A stretch of 64,000 bases of DNA, taken from Ricinus communis. Taxonomy: Eukaryota; Streptophyta; Magnoliopsida; Malpighiales; Euphorbiaceae. Where the stretch lies: positions 5,935,283 through 5,999,282 of the forward strand of contig NC_063258.1 in NCBI RefSeq assembly GCF_019578655.1, in the 5' to 3' direction. Below the pieces are notes generated by a model. It did no database searches. It saw nothing but the letters and a program-made list of their open reading frames with translations, and had not been told where the DNA came from. The translations under genes were made by a program, and so were the position numbers. Positions 44,571 through 54,947 of this stretch are shown here, piece after piece (the stretch's first letter is position 1; every line of letters starts with the position of its first letter).

Positions 44571-45849
44571 CTTTCTATCTTAGGATTTTTTATTTTTTCT
44601 GTTTTTAGGACTTAGATATCTAGCAGCTACCTTAGAAAATCTTTTTTTTTTTTTAGTTACCTTAGGATTTCTATGCTTTCTAGCCAATGAGGATTTCTTT
44701 TATGACTTTATTTTGTAACTATAACTTTATGATTATGTTTTAATTTCAGCATTTTATTTTAACTAATGTTTTGCTTATCAATGATGGTTCTTTAAGATTA
44801 TTTAAGGTGTCTATGGGATGATATTATTTGTATACAATGGCAACCAAGTGGCACTCCAACTTACTAAGGAACTATTCTACCTTTTTATCAATTATTTTTT
44901 TTATTCTTATATGTCAAAAATAAGTGTAGGGAGGAGAATTAGAATAATTCTTTTATTTTATTTAGATATGCCATGTATTTAGTAAATTTTGATTAATTTT
45001 TGTAACATTTTAAATTTTTCTAATTTTTATTATTATCCTATAATCAAGAATCAATGAAAGAATGCTATTATGTTGACCCTTGAGTTCTTGAATTGATTTT
45101 TACACATATATAAATGTGAAATCATGAGTTATTTGTAGTTAAATGATCAAGTGTTCATCTTTTTCATATGGACATAATAAGTAGTTTGGCAAATTTAAGA
45201 TGGGTATAATTAGAAGTCTATGATTTAGGTTATTATGTTCTTGTTATTATATGGGCTTACCTAAGTTTGTGAGATATGATATGGGTAAGTAAAAGCTCTA
45301 AGTTTTATAATCTACTCCGCTTATTTTAGTTGCTCAGTAACCAGAAATTTTCATGACCAATGTTGATTTTTCGATAAAAAAAAATTAAAATTATGAGTAT
45401 GCAAAGCATCTTGATGTATGTTTTGTTGAATAATCAGGTCATTCATTATCCATGTTAATATTTGTGCAAAAAGGCATAACATCTCAAGAAAAAAATAATT
45501 CCCCAAGTATAAAGATAAAAGTCCAAGGGGTATGAAGAAAAGAAGGAAAAAAATGAGAGCTTGAAAAGCAAGTGAAAAATATAAATGCTTATTGATCTTT
45601 TATGAATGAAGATTTGTATTTTTGAATAAGGTTATTGTAATTTGGATTGTGCATCATAATTGTATTCATTAATAATGAGCTAGGCTATTTGTTGCGAAAC
45701 ATGTTTAGATAATGGATGCTTAAATTTTTTAACTGACTAGGATTGAGTTTATATCTTTTTAAGAAAAACTTTTATGATTCAAGTTTTCTTGGGTTGGCAC
45801 AAGTTCTACATTAGTGAGATTCTTTTAAGTAATATCTTTAAGCTAAGTA
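44571..45849. other. Athila 3' non-coding region
   Basis: AT-rich spacer before the polypurine tract; no gene seen. Confidence 0.5.
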
Positions 45850-46316
45850 TGAATGTTCTTCATTTTTTTTGCAAAAGTTAATTCCTAAGTTGCTATTTAC
45901 TTGAGGACAAGTAAAGGTTTAAGTGTGGGGGTGTTTGATAGACTCATACTATATATATATATATATAAGGTGTTTTAGTAGTTTATTGGTATATTATTAT
46001 ATATATAATATGTGGAAGTATATACTTATTACCTCACTTTAGCCTCATTATCTAATTTTAGGTGCTAAGAGTCAAAAAGGGAGAATATGAGCTAAATATA
46101 CATAAATACGCTTAAATTGAACTGTTGTTGCCGAGCTCAAAATAAAGATACGTGGACTACTAATTTCACAGGCCTAGCTGAAAAGTACAAGGCCCACAAT
46201 GAGTGTTCTTCATTGTTTTTGCAAAGGTTAATTCCTAAGTTGCTATTTATTTAAGGACAAGTAAAGGATTAAGTGTGTGGGTGTTTGATAGACTCATACT
46301 ATATATATATATATAT
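45850..46316 (+). repeat. 350-bp tandem duplication of the Athila 3' end (pre-PPT, PPT and LTR head)
   Basis: TGTTCTTCATT, TTAATTCCTAAGTTGCTATTTA, GGACAAGTAAAGG, AAGTGTG and TGTTTGATAGACTCATACTA occur in order from about 45853 and again from about 46203, an offset of 350 bp. The first PPT is 45911-45931 (AAGTGTGGGGG) and the second about 46261-46281 (AAGTGTGTGGG). The LTR head therefore appears at 45932-46200 (cut after AAGGCCCACA) and again at 46282-46316. The second copy runs into the pararetrovirus block at its TA tract. Confidence 0.9.
46299..46316. repeat. (TA)n tract at the left edge of the pararetrovirus block
   Basis: TATATATATATATATA directly follows the Athila LTR head TGTTTGATAGACTCATAC. 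The LTR resumes with TATATATAAGGTGTTTTAG at 62131, so the block sits within this tract. Confidence 0.92.
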
Positions 46317-46440
46317 TAATTATTGTAAACCATTTGATCCTCTTATTATATTAGAAAAAAGAAGGAGAGATCTCTTCTTTAACCGAAATGGGGAGGGGAA
46401 TGAGAGTCATATATATATAAAATTTGGGAGATAACAAGGA
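46317..46440. other. Junction filler between Athila LTR and pararetrovirus copy A
   Basis: About 120 bases matching neither the LTR nor, as far as I can see, the second viral copy; it holds a further TATATATATA run near 46410. Confidence 0.5.
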
Positions 46441-46775
46441 TTTGGGAAATAACAAGTTTCTGGTGTGCAGGATCCTCAGACGAGGCAAGCACAGAGCATA
46501 CACTTGTTAAATCTTAATTAGAAATGGAAAATAAGATAATAAAATAAGAATTTGTTATTGATGGATGAATAAATATACAAACTTTGAAATAAAAGCTTTA
46601 AAATGAAAGCTTTAAACAAAAGAAATATAACTTACAAGAGTAGTTGAATACAAGAGGAAGGTGGTTTCTCACTATCACTCTCACACTCTCTTTTCTCACT
46701 ATATTTCTAATGGTATGACTTGAAGAATACAAGAGTTTCTTGTTATTTTTCAGTCTACCTTCTTCTTTGGTAGCT

Positions 46776-46791
46776 CCTCTATTTATAGAGG
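46776..46791 (-). promoter_or_regulatory. Pararetrovirus promoter TATA box, copy A
   Basis: The near-palindrome CCTCTATAAATAGAGG lies downstream of the second ORF, where caulimovirids have their pregenomic RNA promoter. The identical core is at 54655-54670 in copy B. The following leader is purine-rich (AGAAGAAGG) and then AT-rich. Confidence 0.65.
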
Positions 46792-47089
46792 TCTTCAGCC
46801 TTGAGGCTCTATAATTTTTGCTTTGGATGCTCTTCATAATGGAGTCAGGGGCTCCACATTTTTTGGATGCTTTTGATAATGGAGTGAAGGGCTCCACGTC
46901 TTTTGTAGGAATTGTCTGCCACGCTTCATCATTGAGGAATCTTTTTCTTTAAAAAAGTAATGGTGTAGAGTCTTTTATCTATTTTTTTTTCTTTTAAAGA
47001 CTTTTATTTATTTATTGGGCATTTGGCTCATTGCAGAATTGTCTTGGGCTGCCATTTCTGGTTTTCAACAGAAGAGCTTTACAAAGATA

Positions 47090-48553
47090 TTAATTGATGG
47101 GTTTAAATATCCCAAAACAGTCACCTTCGTTCGAGTCACCATCTAGATCAATTGTTGTTGAGCTGGTGCTGGAAGAGGAAGAGGAAGATGAAGCTTTAGA
47201 TTTTCCTTTTGAAGAGGCGGTCTCTGACAACTGTTTGATCAATTGTAAGAAATCTTCTTCTGTTTGAGCCGTCGCTAGCTTTGGAATAATGAAAGACTTC
47301 TGTGCCAGGAAAGTGGTCTATTCTTTCGGCGGTGGCAAGAAGCTATTTTTTGGAAGAACACTTTGTACCATCTTTAGAGATAATTCTTCTTGGTGGTTGA
47401 ATTTATCCCACCATTTAACTTTGAATCTTCGGGCAAGGATGATTTCTCCATCTACTGCTTGGTTGAAATGGAAATACCATACACATACCTAAGGGAGAAA
47501 GAAGTTTGAACAAAATAGAAGTAAGGGAGGAAAACGCCTTTCTATTTTGTTGGGTTTATAGTGAGCTTTGAAAAGATCAAACAAAGGGAGAACTTCTGGA
47601 ATTATGGTCTTTGGAACATTGCCATAAAAATTCCACCATTGTTTAAACCAATATGGGATTTTTGAAGTTTGGATTGTGCTTGTGTCGAAGTAGAAAAGCC
47701 AAAAATGACTATGTCCTTCGTTTTGTAAAAGAAAGGTATTAAACCAATCTTGTTGGTAATCCCAATAGTTGAAAGATGTATTTAGGCTTGAAGGGTAGGT
47801 GCTTTGGGGGGAGGTTGGAAAAGATCTTGGTGAATGTAAATCCATTCCCCATTCTGAAGGGTGAAGGATTCTTTGGATGGTGCATGTGGAATATGCTGGG
47901 TCTTTGTGGTCTTTATACTTTTTGAAGTGTTTGAATTTTGCAGAACTAGTTACCTCAAGGATAGACTGGTAGTAAGATTGGGGTTTCGATTTATTCCAGG
48001 GTTTAAAGTACCATCCCGGAGGGAAAATTTTTGAAACTAGTTTTGAGGGGCTTTCTGTATAGAATCCGTCCTTAATAGTTAAAATGCTTTGAAAGTTTTT
48101 CTTTTTTACATATTCATTGGTTTTGAAAAGTTTTGTTTGTGACAAAACTATTTCTTGTGAGTTAGGCTTTGAAATACTTTGAGAGCTATGAGATAGATTT
48201 TGAGGAAAAATTGCTATCTCAGGTTTTGAAAAAGGGATAGAGAGTATACCTTTACCTTTGTTTGAAGAGAAGGATGACTTTGGAGAAATCTCGGGGTATT
48301 GCTTTGAATATTCTTCGACCATCTTTAAAAACTCGGGAGTTTGCTGTGCAAGCCACTCCTGAATTTGGAATTGCTTTTGGGCCGGGTCTTCTTTGTTTTT
48401 GTCTATCTCTTCCTAGATGATCTCAGTCCAGGTTCCGATAGGCTTTGAAGAGGAGGGTAAGATCTCCTTTTTTGGGCTTTGAACAGCTTTTGTATTTGCT
48501 ATTGGCTTTTCCTCTTTGTCTTTTGCTCTCGGTTTTCTGGCATTCTCGCTCCT
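47090..48553 (-). pseudogene. Florendovirus-like ORF2, copy A (function unknown)
   Basis: The longest open part is 48322-47489. Recognisable blocks shared with copy B are GILSIPFSKPE, SKIFPPGWYFKPWN, STCTIQRILHPSEWGMDL, FNYWDYQQDWFNTFLLQNEG and YWFKQWWNFYGNVP, then after a stop at 47489 VCVWYFHFNQAVDGE and KWWDKFNHQEEL. Breaks seen: the start codon is AGG instead of ATG (48551-48553), a stop lies within the first third, another at the 48322-47489 frame end, and a TAG at 47318-47320. The protein is aromatic-rich and no domain of known function is visible. Confidence 0.8.
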
Positions 48554-48579
48554 GTTTTTGAGGGAACTCTCTAGTTAGA

Positions 48580-49335
48580 AAGTCTGGAATTGAATTCGAA
48601 TCTCCTCTTATGTATTTGATTTCAAAATCAAAAACGGAAAGAATGGCTTGCCATCTAGCAAAAATCTGTTTTGAAGCTATATTTTGAACATCTTTTTGTA
48701 ATACTTCTTTCGCAGATTTACAATCAATCCTTAAAAGAAATTTTTGATTTAAAAGGTCACTTTGGAATTTTGAAATGCATAAAACTATCGAAAGAATCTC
48801 TTTTTTGATATTCGAATAATTCTTTTGTGTATCATTCCAGTGTGGAGAAGTAAACTAGACAATACATTTTTTGTTGTTTTGAACTTGTTTGAGAATTCCA
48901 CCATAACCTAAATTTGATGCTTCAGTTTCAACAATTTTGAATGTAGATGGATCAGCTAGGTGCAAATATGGAATTTTAGAAACTTGCTTTTTAATGCTTT
49001 GGACAATCTTTGTATGCTCATCAGTCCATGCAGGGGGATTTTTCTTTAATCTATCATAGAGGGGGGTTTTGCTAAACAGTTCAAATTTGGATAAAAATCC
49101 ATGACATAGTTTAAACTACCAAGGAACCTTTGCAATCGAGTTTTTTCCAAAATTTTATCTGGAAATTTTGGAGTAAAAGTTAGAGACTTTTCAATTGGGG
49201 GGATAGTTCCCCGGGAGATGTAGTGTCCAAGAAATCTAATTTTCGTTTGGAATAAAGATATCTTGGACTTTGAAACTACTAGACCATTTTTCTTAACAAT
49301 ATAGAAAAATGTCTCAAAATGTTTGAAATGTTGCT
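48580..49335 (-). pseudogene. Pararetrovirus RT thumb and RNase H, copy A
   Basis: Aligned with copy B 57292-56440, this region holds the RT end (RFLGHYI-like and SLNYVMDFYPNLN-like blocks) and RNase H (ETEASNLGYGGIL-like, with the expected Asp changed, and LLRIDCKSAKEVLQKD). It is split over frames by stops and indels. Confidence 0.75.
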
Positions 49336-49740
49336 TTAGAGAATTTGAAAATATAACACATCATTGATATAGACGATGCAAAACTTTGAATAAGGATTGA
49401 AAATGTCATTCATGATTTTTTGAAATTCAGAAGGAGCATTTTTTAATCCGAAAGGCATTACATTCCATTCGTACTGGCCAAATGGAACTGTAAATACAGT
49501 TTTGTACCGATCTTTAGGATGAATCTGGATTTGACAGAATCCTGATTTCATATCAAACTTTGAAAAAATAAAAGCAGAATGAAGCTCTTGAAGAAGATCT
49601 CTTTTATTTGGAATGGGGTATCTAATCCACTTTAGAGCTTTATTCAAAGGTTTGTAGTTAATCACCAACCTAGGTGTTCCTCTTTCTATCTCACTATTTT
49701 TGTTAACATAGAAGGCTGCATACGATCAGGGGGATCTAGA
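49336..49740 (-). pseudogene. Pararetrovirus reverse transcriptase core, copy A
   Basis: Open from 49668 to 49336 with RLVINYKPLNKALKWIRYPI just upstream, SAFIFSKFDMKSGFCQIQI, TVPFGQYEWNVMPFGLKNAP and MNDIFNPYSKFCIVY. The active site reads YIND instead of YIDD, so one of the two metal-binding Asp residues is lost. A stop at 49726-49728 separates it from the protease side. Confidence 0.88.
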
Positions 49741-51350
49741 TTTGGTAATTAAACCCTTTTGCTCTACATCTTTTATTTCTACTCTACAATGGCTTTCAAG
49801 GGTTTCATTCATTTGGATAGGTCTGGCTTTGGTAGGAATTTTTTTGTCACTAAAATCTTTTTCATATGGTAGATCCACCATATGCTGTTTTCTTTTCCAA
49901 AAAGCATTAGGAAGATCAGAACAAACTTCTTTTTCAATTTTCTTTTGTAAATTAGAAATTTTTCTTTGGACAAACTCATTTTGTAATTGGCTTTGGATTC
50001 TTTTTAAACCCATATCTTGTTTTAGGTGAAAAAGCTGAGCTTGTTTTCCTTTAATCAAAGAATTTATCTCAAAATTATAAATTGAGTGAGCTTTTATAAG
50101 ATTGAGATTTCTCTTCTTGGATTTTTCTAAAAAAGGAAAAACAATATTTGAATCTTTAGCTTTAAAAATGAAACCAGCAGTAGTAACTTTGAAAGGAGTA
50201 ATTAAATTGATAAAAGGAGTTCCCAAAATAACACTTTGCTGTAAATCCTTTGTAAGAATAAAAATATTTTTAGAGCAATATTGTTGTTTAGAATTGCAGC
50301 TTCAGTTTTCCCTGTAATTCTGATCTTTGAACTATTGGCTGAGGTGAGCCTTTCTTTAGTTTCTTGATGATATCTTTTAGGAACTAGCTCATAATTGATA
50401 CAGTTGAGGTCTGCTCCCGTATCAAACAAAGCTATAATTTCTATCTGAAAATCATCAAGGAAAATGAGTTTTATTTGATTCAAATATTTTCTTGAGGTTA
50501 TTTCTTTTAAAACATTAATGAAGTTTTCTGTGACATTTTCAGAAACATCAAGATTTTGAAAATCATTTTCTTCTTCAGAATCAAAATCACTATTTTGTTT
50601 AAGAATCAAGCTTTGGAGCAAAATATAATCATTTTGTTGTTTTTCTTTCAAATTTTTTAGTTCTGTTTTAATAGTTTTGATTTCTTTTTGGAGTTCTTGG
50701 ATAGTAGGGAGAGGGTTCTTTAACTTTTTCCCTTTTTCCAAGATCATAGTAAGATCATAGGTGTTCGTACTAGAAGAAGGGACGAGGGTTTTAGTTTTTA
50801 GAATTTCTTTCAAAACTTGTTTTTGGATTTGAGGGTCGTTAATATGCTTGACGGCTTCAAGAAGAGCTTCTTGTTGCCTAGTGAGCATATTAATATTCTT
50901 TGGAATATCATCAGATTCTGATTCAGAATAATCGGATGATGTTTTAATTTCATCAATTTGAAACTCTTCCTCACTATTCGAAAATTCTAATTCAGAGGAG
51001 TCAACAAGAAGAGCTGAAATTTTGCTCAAAATTTCTTCTTCTATTTGGAGCTCATGACGTTTTTTAGAAAACTTGCAATACTTTAAAGTGTGACCCCTTT
51101 TCCCACATTTGTAGCAAGTAATTTTGCTAAAATCTTTTTTCGAATTTTGTTTTGGAAATTTAGAAGAGGATGGCCTTTTGTAGAAATTCTCTTTATTTTT
51201 GGGCGCTTTCCTGTTTTTGAAAAAACATTTTTTCTTAAAAGATTCAGAAAAATCTTCTTTGCATTTTCCTTTACAGTTAGGGGAAGGTTCTATAGGATTA
51301 CACTCAAACTGGTCACAAAAGCTACCTAGCTCCTGCCTAGTCTTCTTCAT
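49726..51350 (-). pseudogene. Pararetrovirus capsid C-terminus, protease and linker, copy A
   Basis: The frame 51350-50202 carries a Lys-rich region, the CCHC knuckle CYKCGKRGHTLKYC (51116-51075), an acidic Ser/Glu stretch, a coiled-coil-like segment near 50650-50720 (LQKEIKTIKTELKNLKEKQQ), and the protease motif LFDTGADLNC at about 50420. It shifts frame near 50220; the frame 50226-49726 is the linker to RT (RIQSQLQNEFVQRKISNLQ, TKARPIQMNETLESHC). The protease motif is intact here, unlike copy B. Confidence 0.87.
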
Positions 51351-53290
51351 TTCCTATTTGAGTTGTCTTTGGAGTTTAAGGTCATGGAAAATCTTCAATC
51401 CCTCTTTCTGAGTAAGGCTAACTAATTCACCATAAGTGTAGAAATCATAAGGGATCTGGCCATTATAGGCTTCTCTTAACCCTTTCACCTAGTATCTTAG
51501 GTAAACCAGCTAAGAATTTCTCTTTCCAGAAAGGTTGGTTTGAGTCTTCCCTAAGCATGACTCTGGTCAGGAAAGTATCTTTATAAGCTTGGAAGTTGCT
51601 AAGTTTTTTGCAGGTTAGATTGCTGAGAAGCTCAGCATTCTAATCTTTTAGAAGAGAAGGGTCTCCTATGAAATGGAGGGAAATTGTCAAGATTAAGGTT
51701 GACACAGCATCCTAATAGGATTTCCTAGCACATCTAAGATGGGGGTCCCTTCTATAGTGGTTTGGATGGCACCTAGGATTTGGAGCTGCTGTGCTTGTGT
51801 GAGATGGTAATCCCACCATCCTTTAAGTTGGCCAGAAAATCCAGCTATAAGGAGCTCAACAATGGCTCTATCGAAGGTACCGCTTTGGGTTTTGTAGGCA
51901 TTGGCTGTCATGGTCATCTGTTGTAAGAGACCAAGAATGTTGTATTCTAACATTCCATCTATATTCCATTCATAGACGGAAGAGGCATTGAATCTAGATT
52001 GGGTGAGGATATTATTTCTATTTTCTATCCCTAGATCTGAGGTAGTATTCCTAGAAGAATGTCAAGTCAATCTAGGGGCTTGCCACCCCAATCTGTTGAT
52101 GTTGGAAGGTTTTTCAGTGACACTTTCAAGCTCTGAATCATTATATTCATCGCTTTGGGCTTGGTCTATAGCACTGATATTCCTACTGCTTTGAGGAGTA
52201 TCGGGTACTAGGTTTTTGGAGGACTCAGAAGTGGCTAATTTGCTAAGCTGTTCCTTGACTGCTCTAGCAAACTCAGTTTGCTTCTGAAATTGGTCTTGAC
52301 TAGGCTTTGAGATCTGGTAGGGTTTGAAGACTGGGTTTTTAAGCTTTTCTGTTTGACTTATCTCTTTTGGATGACCAGTGTTGGGAATTGGAGAGGTGAA
52401 GACTGTAGGAGGTTTTTGAATTTGGCTTTCGATCCTAACAAGCTGTTTTCCTATTGTGTTAAAATAGGTATTTGAGAAATTTTTCTGCTGAACAATATTC
52501 TTGACATTTTTCTCAAGCTCCTCTCCTACTAATTTGTAAGGTGCGGCTTCTATTTCGTTCTCTCCATAAGAAATGGTTATTTTCCTAAGGGGAGGATATT
52601 CAGACTGGATGGTTTGCTTTTCTCCGACCTTCCATTCTTGAGTCTTGTTCCTTACAGTAATAGGATTAATGAGTTTTTCTTTAAAAGGATAAAGAATACT
52701 ATTTTCTTTGCAATAAATCTGAAACCAATCAAAAAATTTAATTTGGATTCTGTTTTGTATGTAAAATTGGTAGTATCTTTCCTAGATACTGTCATTTTCT
52801 TGTAGAAAATATTTAAAAAACCAAAGTTTTTTGGAATGGTTTTTCTTTGAATAGAAATCTTCATGTAAAAGCTTTTTATTGATTTGAAACTCTTTTGAAA
52901 TCATGTTGATTTCTGCTTCTAGATTTTGGGTTATTGTAGATGGTGATGGTGAAGAGGGGGTAGAGACGGTCTCTATATCATTATCCTTTTTTGGTTCATT
53001 GTAAACAGGTCTAGGGATATTGCTTTGGTAATCAACATTTTGTAATATGGTGTTTGAGCTTGGTATATCAGATGTTGAAAATCTTGGTTGTATTTGTGAT
53101 GGAGTTGGTTCTTTGTAAGGAGCATAAATAACAGAAGGTATTTTTGATACCCTTCCAATATCTATGGTCGAGGTTGAAGAATCATCATTAGAAAATCTAG
53201 AAGAAGTTGATTTCCTGTTGAATGTAAGCTTGACTTTCCCATCTGGAAACTGGGTTATATTTCTGAGATTTATATTTGGCTCTGTTTGCT
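51351..53290 (-). pseudogene. Pararetrovirus linker and capsid N-terminal half, copy A
   Basis: Blocks in order along the coding strand: RFSNDDSSTSTIDIGRVSKI, YQSNIPRPVYNEPKK, a stop at about 52782, KQLVRIESQIQKPP, the capsid-type region FNASSVYEWNIDGM and QLKGWWDYHLTQAQQLQIL (about 51800), then SFLAGLPK-like and DLKLQRQLK-like blocks. Several stops and a frameshift near 51700 are private to this copy. Confidence 0.8.
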
Positions 53291-53832
53291 TCGGTGATTG
53301 AGGTTGGATTGCACCTTCAAGGATCCATTCTTCTCGAAGAGTAATATCCTTGCATTGAATTGTTTTTGAAATAGTTGCATTGGATTTGGAAAGATCTGTT
53401 TGGAGGAATAAGATTTCTCCTTTTGGTGAGTGGAGTTTGTGTTTCGAACCAAAAGCATAAATCATGACTTTGTAATATATTTTGAAAATCAATGCTATCG
53501 GAATAGATCCTTCAAGCATTTTGTAATTATGTATTTTTATTTGAAGAACAATAAAAACATTTTTAAAACATTTTTGTCATTTAAAGAAATTGTAATGTTT
53601 GGAAAACAATTGAAAGAAATTGGTCCTTTATTAAGGCTTGACTCAACAGTACTTAATAAAGAATCATAAAAATGTGTAAACCTAACATCTCTAAGGACTG
53701 CTAAGATGGAAGTATCTAAACCTTCTCTGGTAAGGGGCTTTATTCCTACCTAGACAAGTCCTATATGAATGTATTTATAGTATTTTTCTTTATGCTTCTG
53801 GAGGGTCTTTGGATTCAAAAGATAAATTTCTT
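53291..53832 (-). pseudogene. Pararetrovirus movement protein, copy A, N-terminally cut
   Basis: Starts abruptly at IYLLNPKTLQKHKEK, continues with REGLDTSILAVLRDVRFTHF, FNCFPNITISLNDKN, MLEGSIPIALIFKIYY and KSNATISKTIQCKDITL. This is the caulimovirid 30K-superfamily movement protein, which in active viruses modifies plasmodesmata. An internal TAG precedes the VGIKPLTREG block. The first ~95 codons are absent here and found inverted at 53943-54206. Confidence 0.88.
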
Positions 53833-54288
53833 CATCATATCACTGATAAACAATCTTGTTCATTAATGCACAGTAGTAAGTCCCGTCTGATTTAAGGGCA
53901 GTAAATCTGGTGGCTTGGTCCATGTTTGTTTAGAAAGTTATCTTGATTTATTTTAAAATGAATTTAGAACCTTTTTTCTGCAGATCTTCTTCTTTCTTAA
54001 ACTCGTCTACCTCTGAGTCTTCAAGGTCAAAAGGATTAGTAAATAGTGAGGAAATCACTATTGAAGATTTTTCAAAGCATATTGATGATTGGAAAATACC
54101 CAAGATTCAAAAGAAACAAATATATGAGTTTCAAAGTTTCCTCTCTTCAAAACTGATTTTACTATCAAAACTGAAGAAAGAGATATTCAAATTTCAAAGC
54201 CTTTCTTTTACAAAATGAAGGACAAAGCCATTCTTGGCTTTTCTACTTTGACACAAGCACAATCCAAACTTTAAAAATCCCATATTGG
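53833..54288 (+). pseudogene. Inverted chimeric piece: viral leader + movement protein N-terminus fused to ORF2 fragment
   Basis: Here the viral coding strand is plus. 53833-53954 matches the leader of copy B (about 62080-61947). The movement protein start follows at 53958 (MNLEPFFCRSSSF), through EEITIEDFSKHIDDWK, to FQSLSF. At about 54206 it joins, without spacer, a piece of ORF2 equivalent to copy B near 55590-55510 (matching the LLQNEGHSHFWLFYFDTS block). It ends at IPYWF and runs into a TA tract. A shift near 54120 breaks the frame. The junctions must come from recombination or aberrant repair. Confidence 0.9.
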
Positions 54289-54324
54289 TTTATATATATA
54301 TATATAATATAATATAATATGAGA
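54289..54324. repeat. TA-rich tract between pararetrovirus copies
   Basis: TATATATATATATA followed by AATATAATATAATATG, then GAGAGAAGAG, before copy B starts at the conserved TTTCTGGTGTG end shared with copy A (46455). Confidence 0.85.
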
Positions 54325-54654
54325 GAAGAGAAAGACTAACAACTTTCTGGTGTGTAGGATCCTCAGACGAGGCAAGCACAGAGCATACACTTGTTAAATC
54401 TTAAATAAAAATGGAAAGAAAGATGATAAAATTTTATTGATTGGATGAACAAATATACAAACTTTGAAATAAAAGCTTTAAAATGAAAGCTTTGAACAAA
54501 AGAAATATAACTTACAAGAGTTGATGAATACAAGAGGAAAATGGTTTCTCACTCTTACTCTCACTCTCTTTTCTCACTATATTTCTAATGGTATGACTTG
54601 AATAATACAAGAGTTTCTTGGTATTTTTCAGTCTGCCTTCTTCTTTGGAAAACT

Positions 54655-54670
54655 CCTCTATTTATAGAGG
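54655..54670 (-). promoter_or_regulatory. Pararetrovirus promoter TATA box, copy B
   Basis: CCTCTATAAATAGAGG, identical to the copy A box at 46776-46791 and at the equivalent place downstream of ORF2. Confidence 0.65.
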
Positions 54671-54947
54671 TCTTCAGCCTTCAAGCCTCATGATTGATGC
54701 TTTGGATGCTCTTCATAGTAGAATGAGGGGCTCCACGTCTTTTGGATGCTTTTGATAATGGAGTGAGAGACTCCATGACTTTTGCAGAAGTTGTCTGCCA
54801 CGCTTGAGGAATCTTTTACTTTAAAAAAGTTAAGGTGCATAGTCTTTTCTCTTTTCTCTTTTCTTTTAAATGACTTTTATTATTATTATTATTATTATTG
54901 GGCATTTGGCCCATTACATAAATATTTTGGGCTGCCATTTCTGGTTT

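Larger units (their letters stand above)
46441..53832 (-). mobile_element. Endogenous florendovirus-like pararetrovirus, copy A
   Basis: About 7.4 kb in minus orientation, collinear with copy B (54325-62085) at roughly 90-93 percent by eye. Read along the coding strand the order is movement protein (its N-terminus removed to the inverted piece at 53833-54288), linker, capsid with CCHC knuckle, aspartic protease, RT, RNase H, a second ORF, and a promoter/leader region at the low-coordinate end. The lack of integrase and LTRs, the 30K-type movement protein and the gene order identify Caulimoviridae. The second ORF after RNase H fits the florendovirus group as I recall it. Multiple stops and indels make it non-coding as it stands. 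Confidence 0.88.

Noticed and set aside
47289..47492. Plus-strand open frame repeated at 55165-55437 with a similar sequence
   Set aside because: It is the antisense of the conserved ORF2 tail in both viral copies; its openness reflects the opposite strand's codons.
51090..51411. Plus-strand frames rich in Phe
   Set aside because: Antisense of the Lys-rich capsid tail of viral copy A; the same shadow occurs at 58941-59180.
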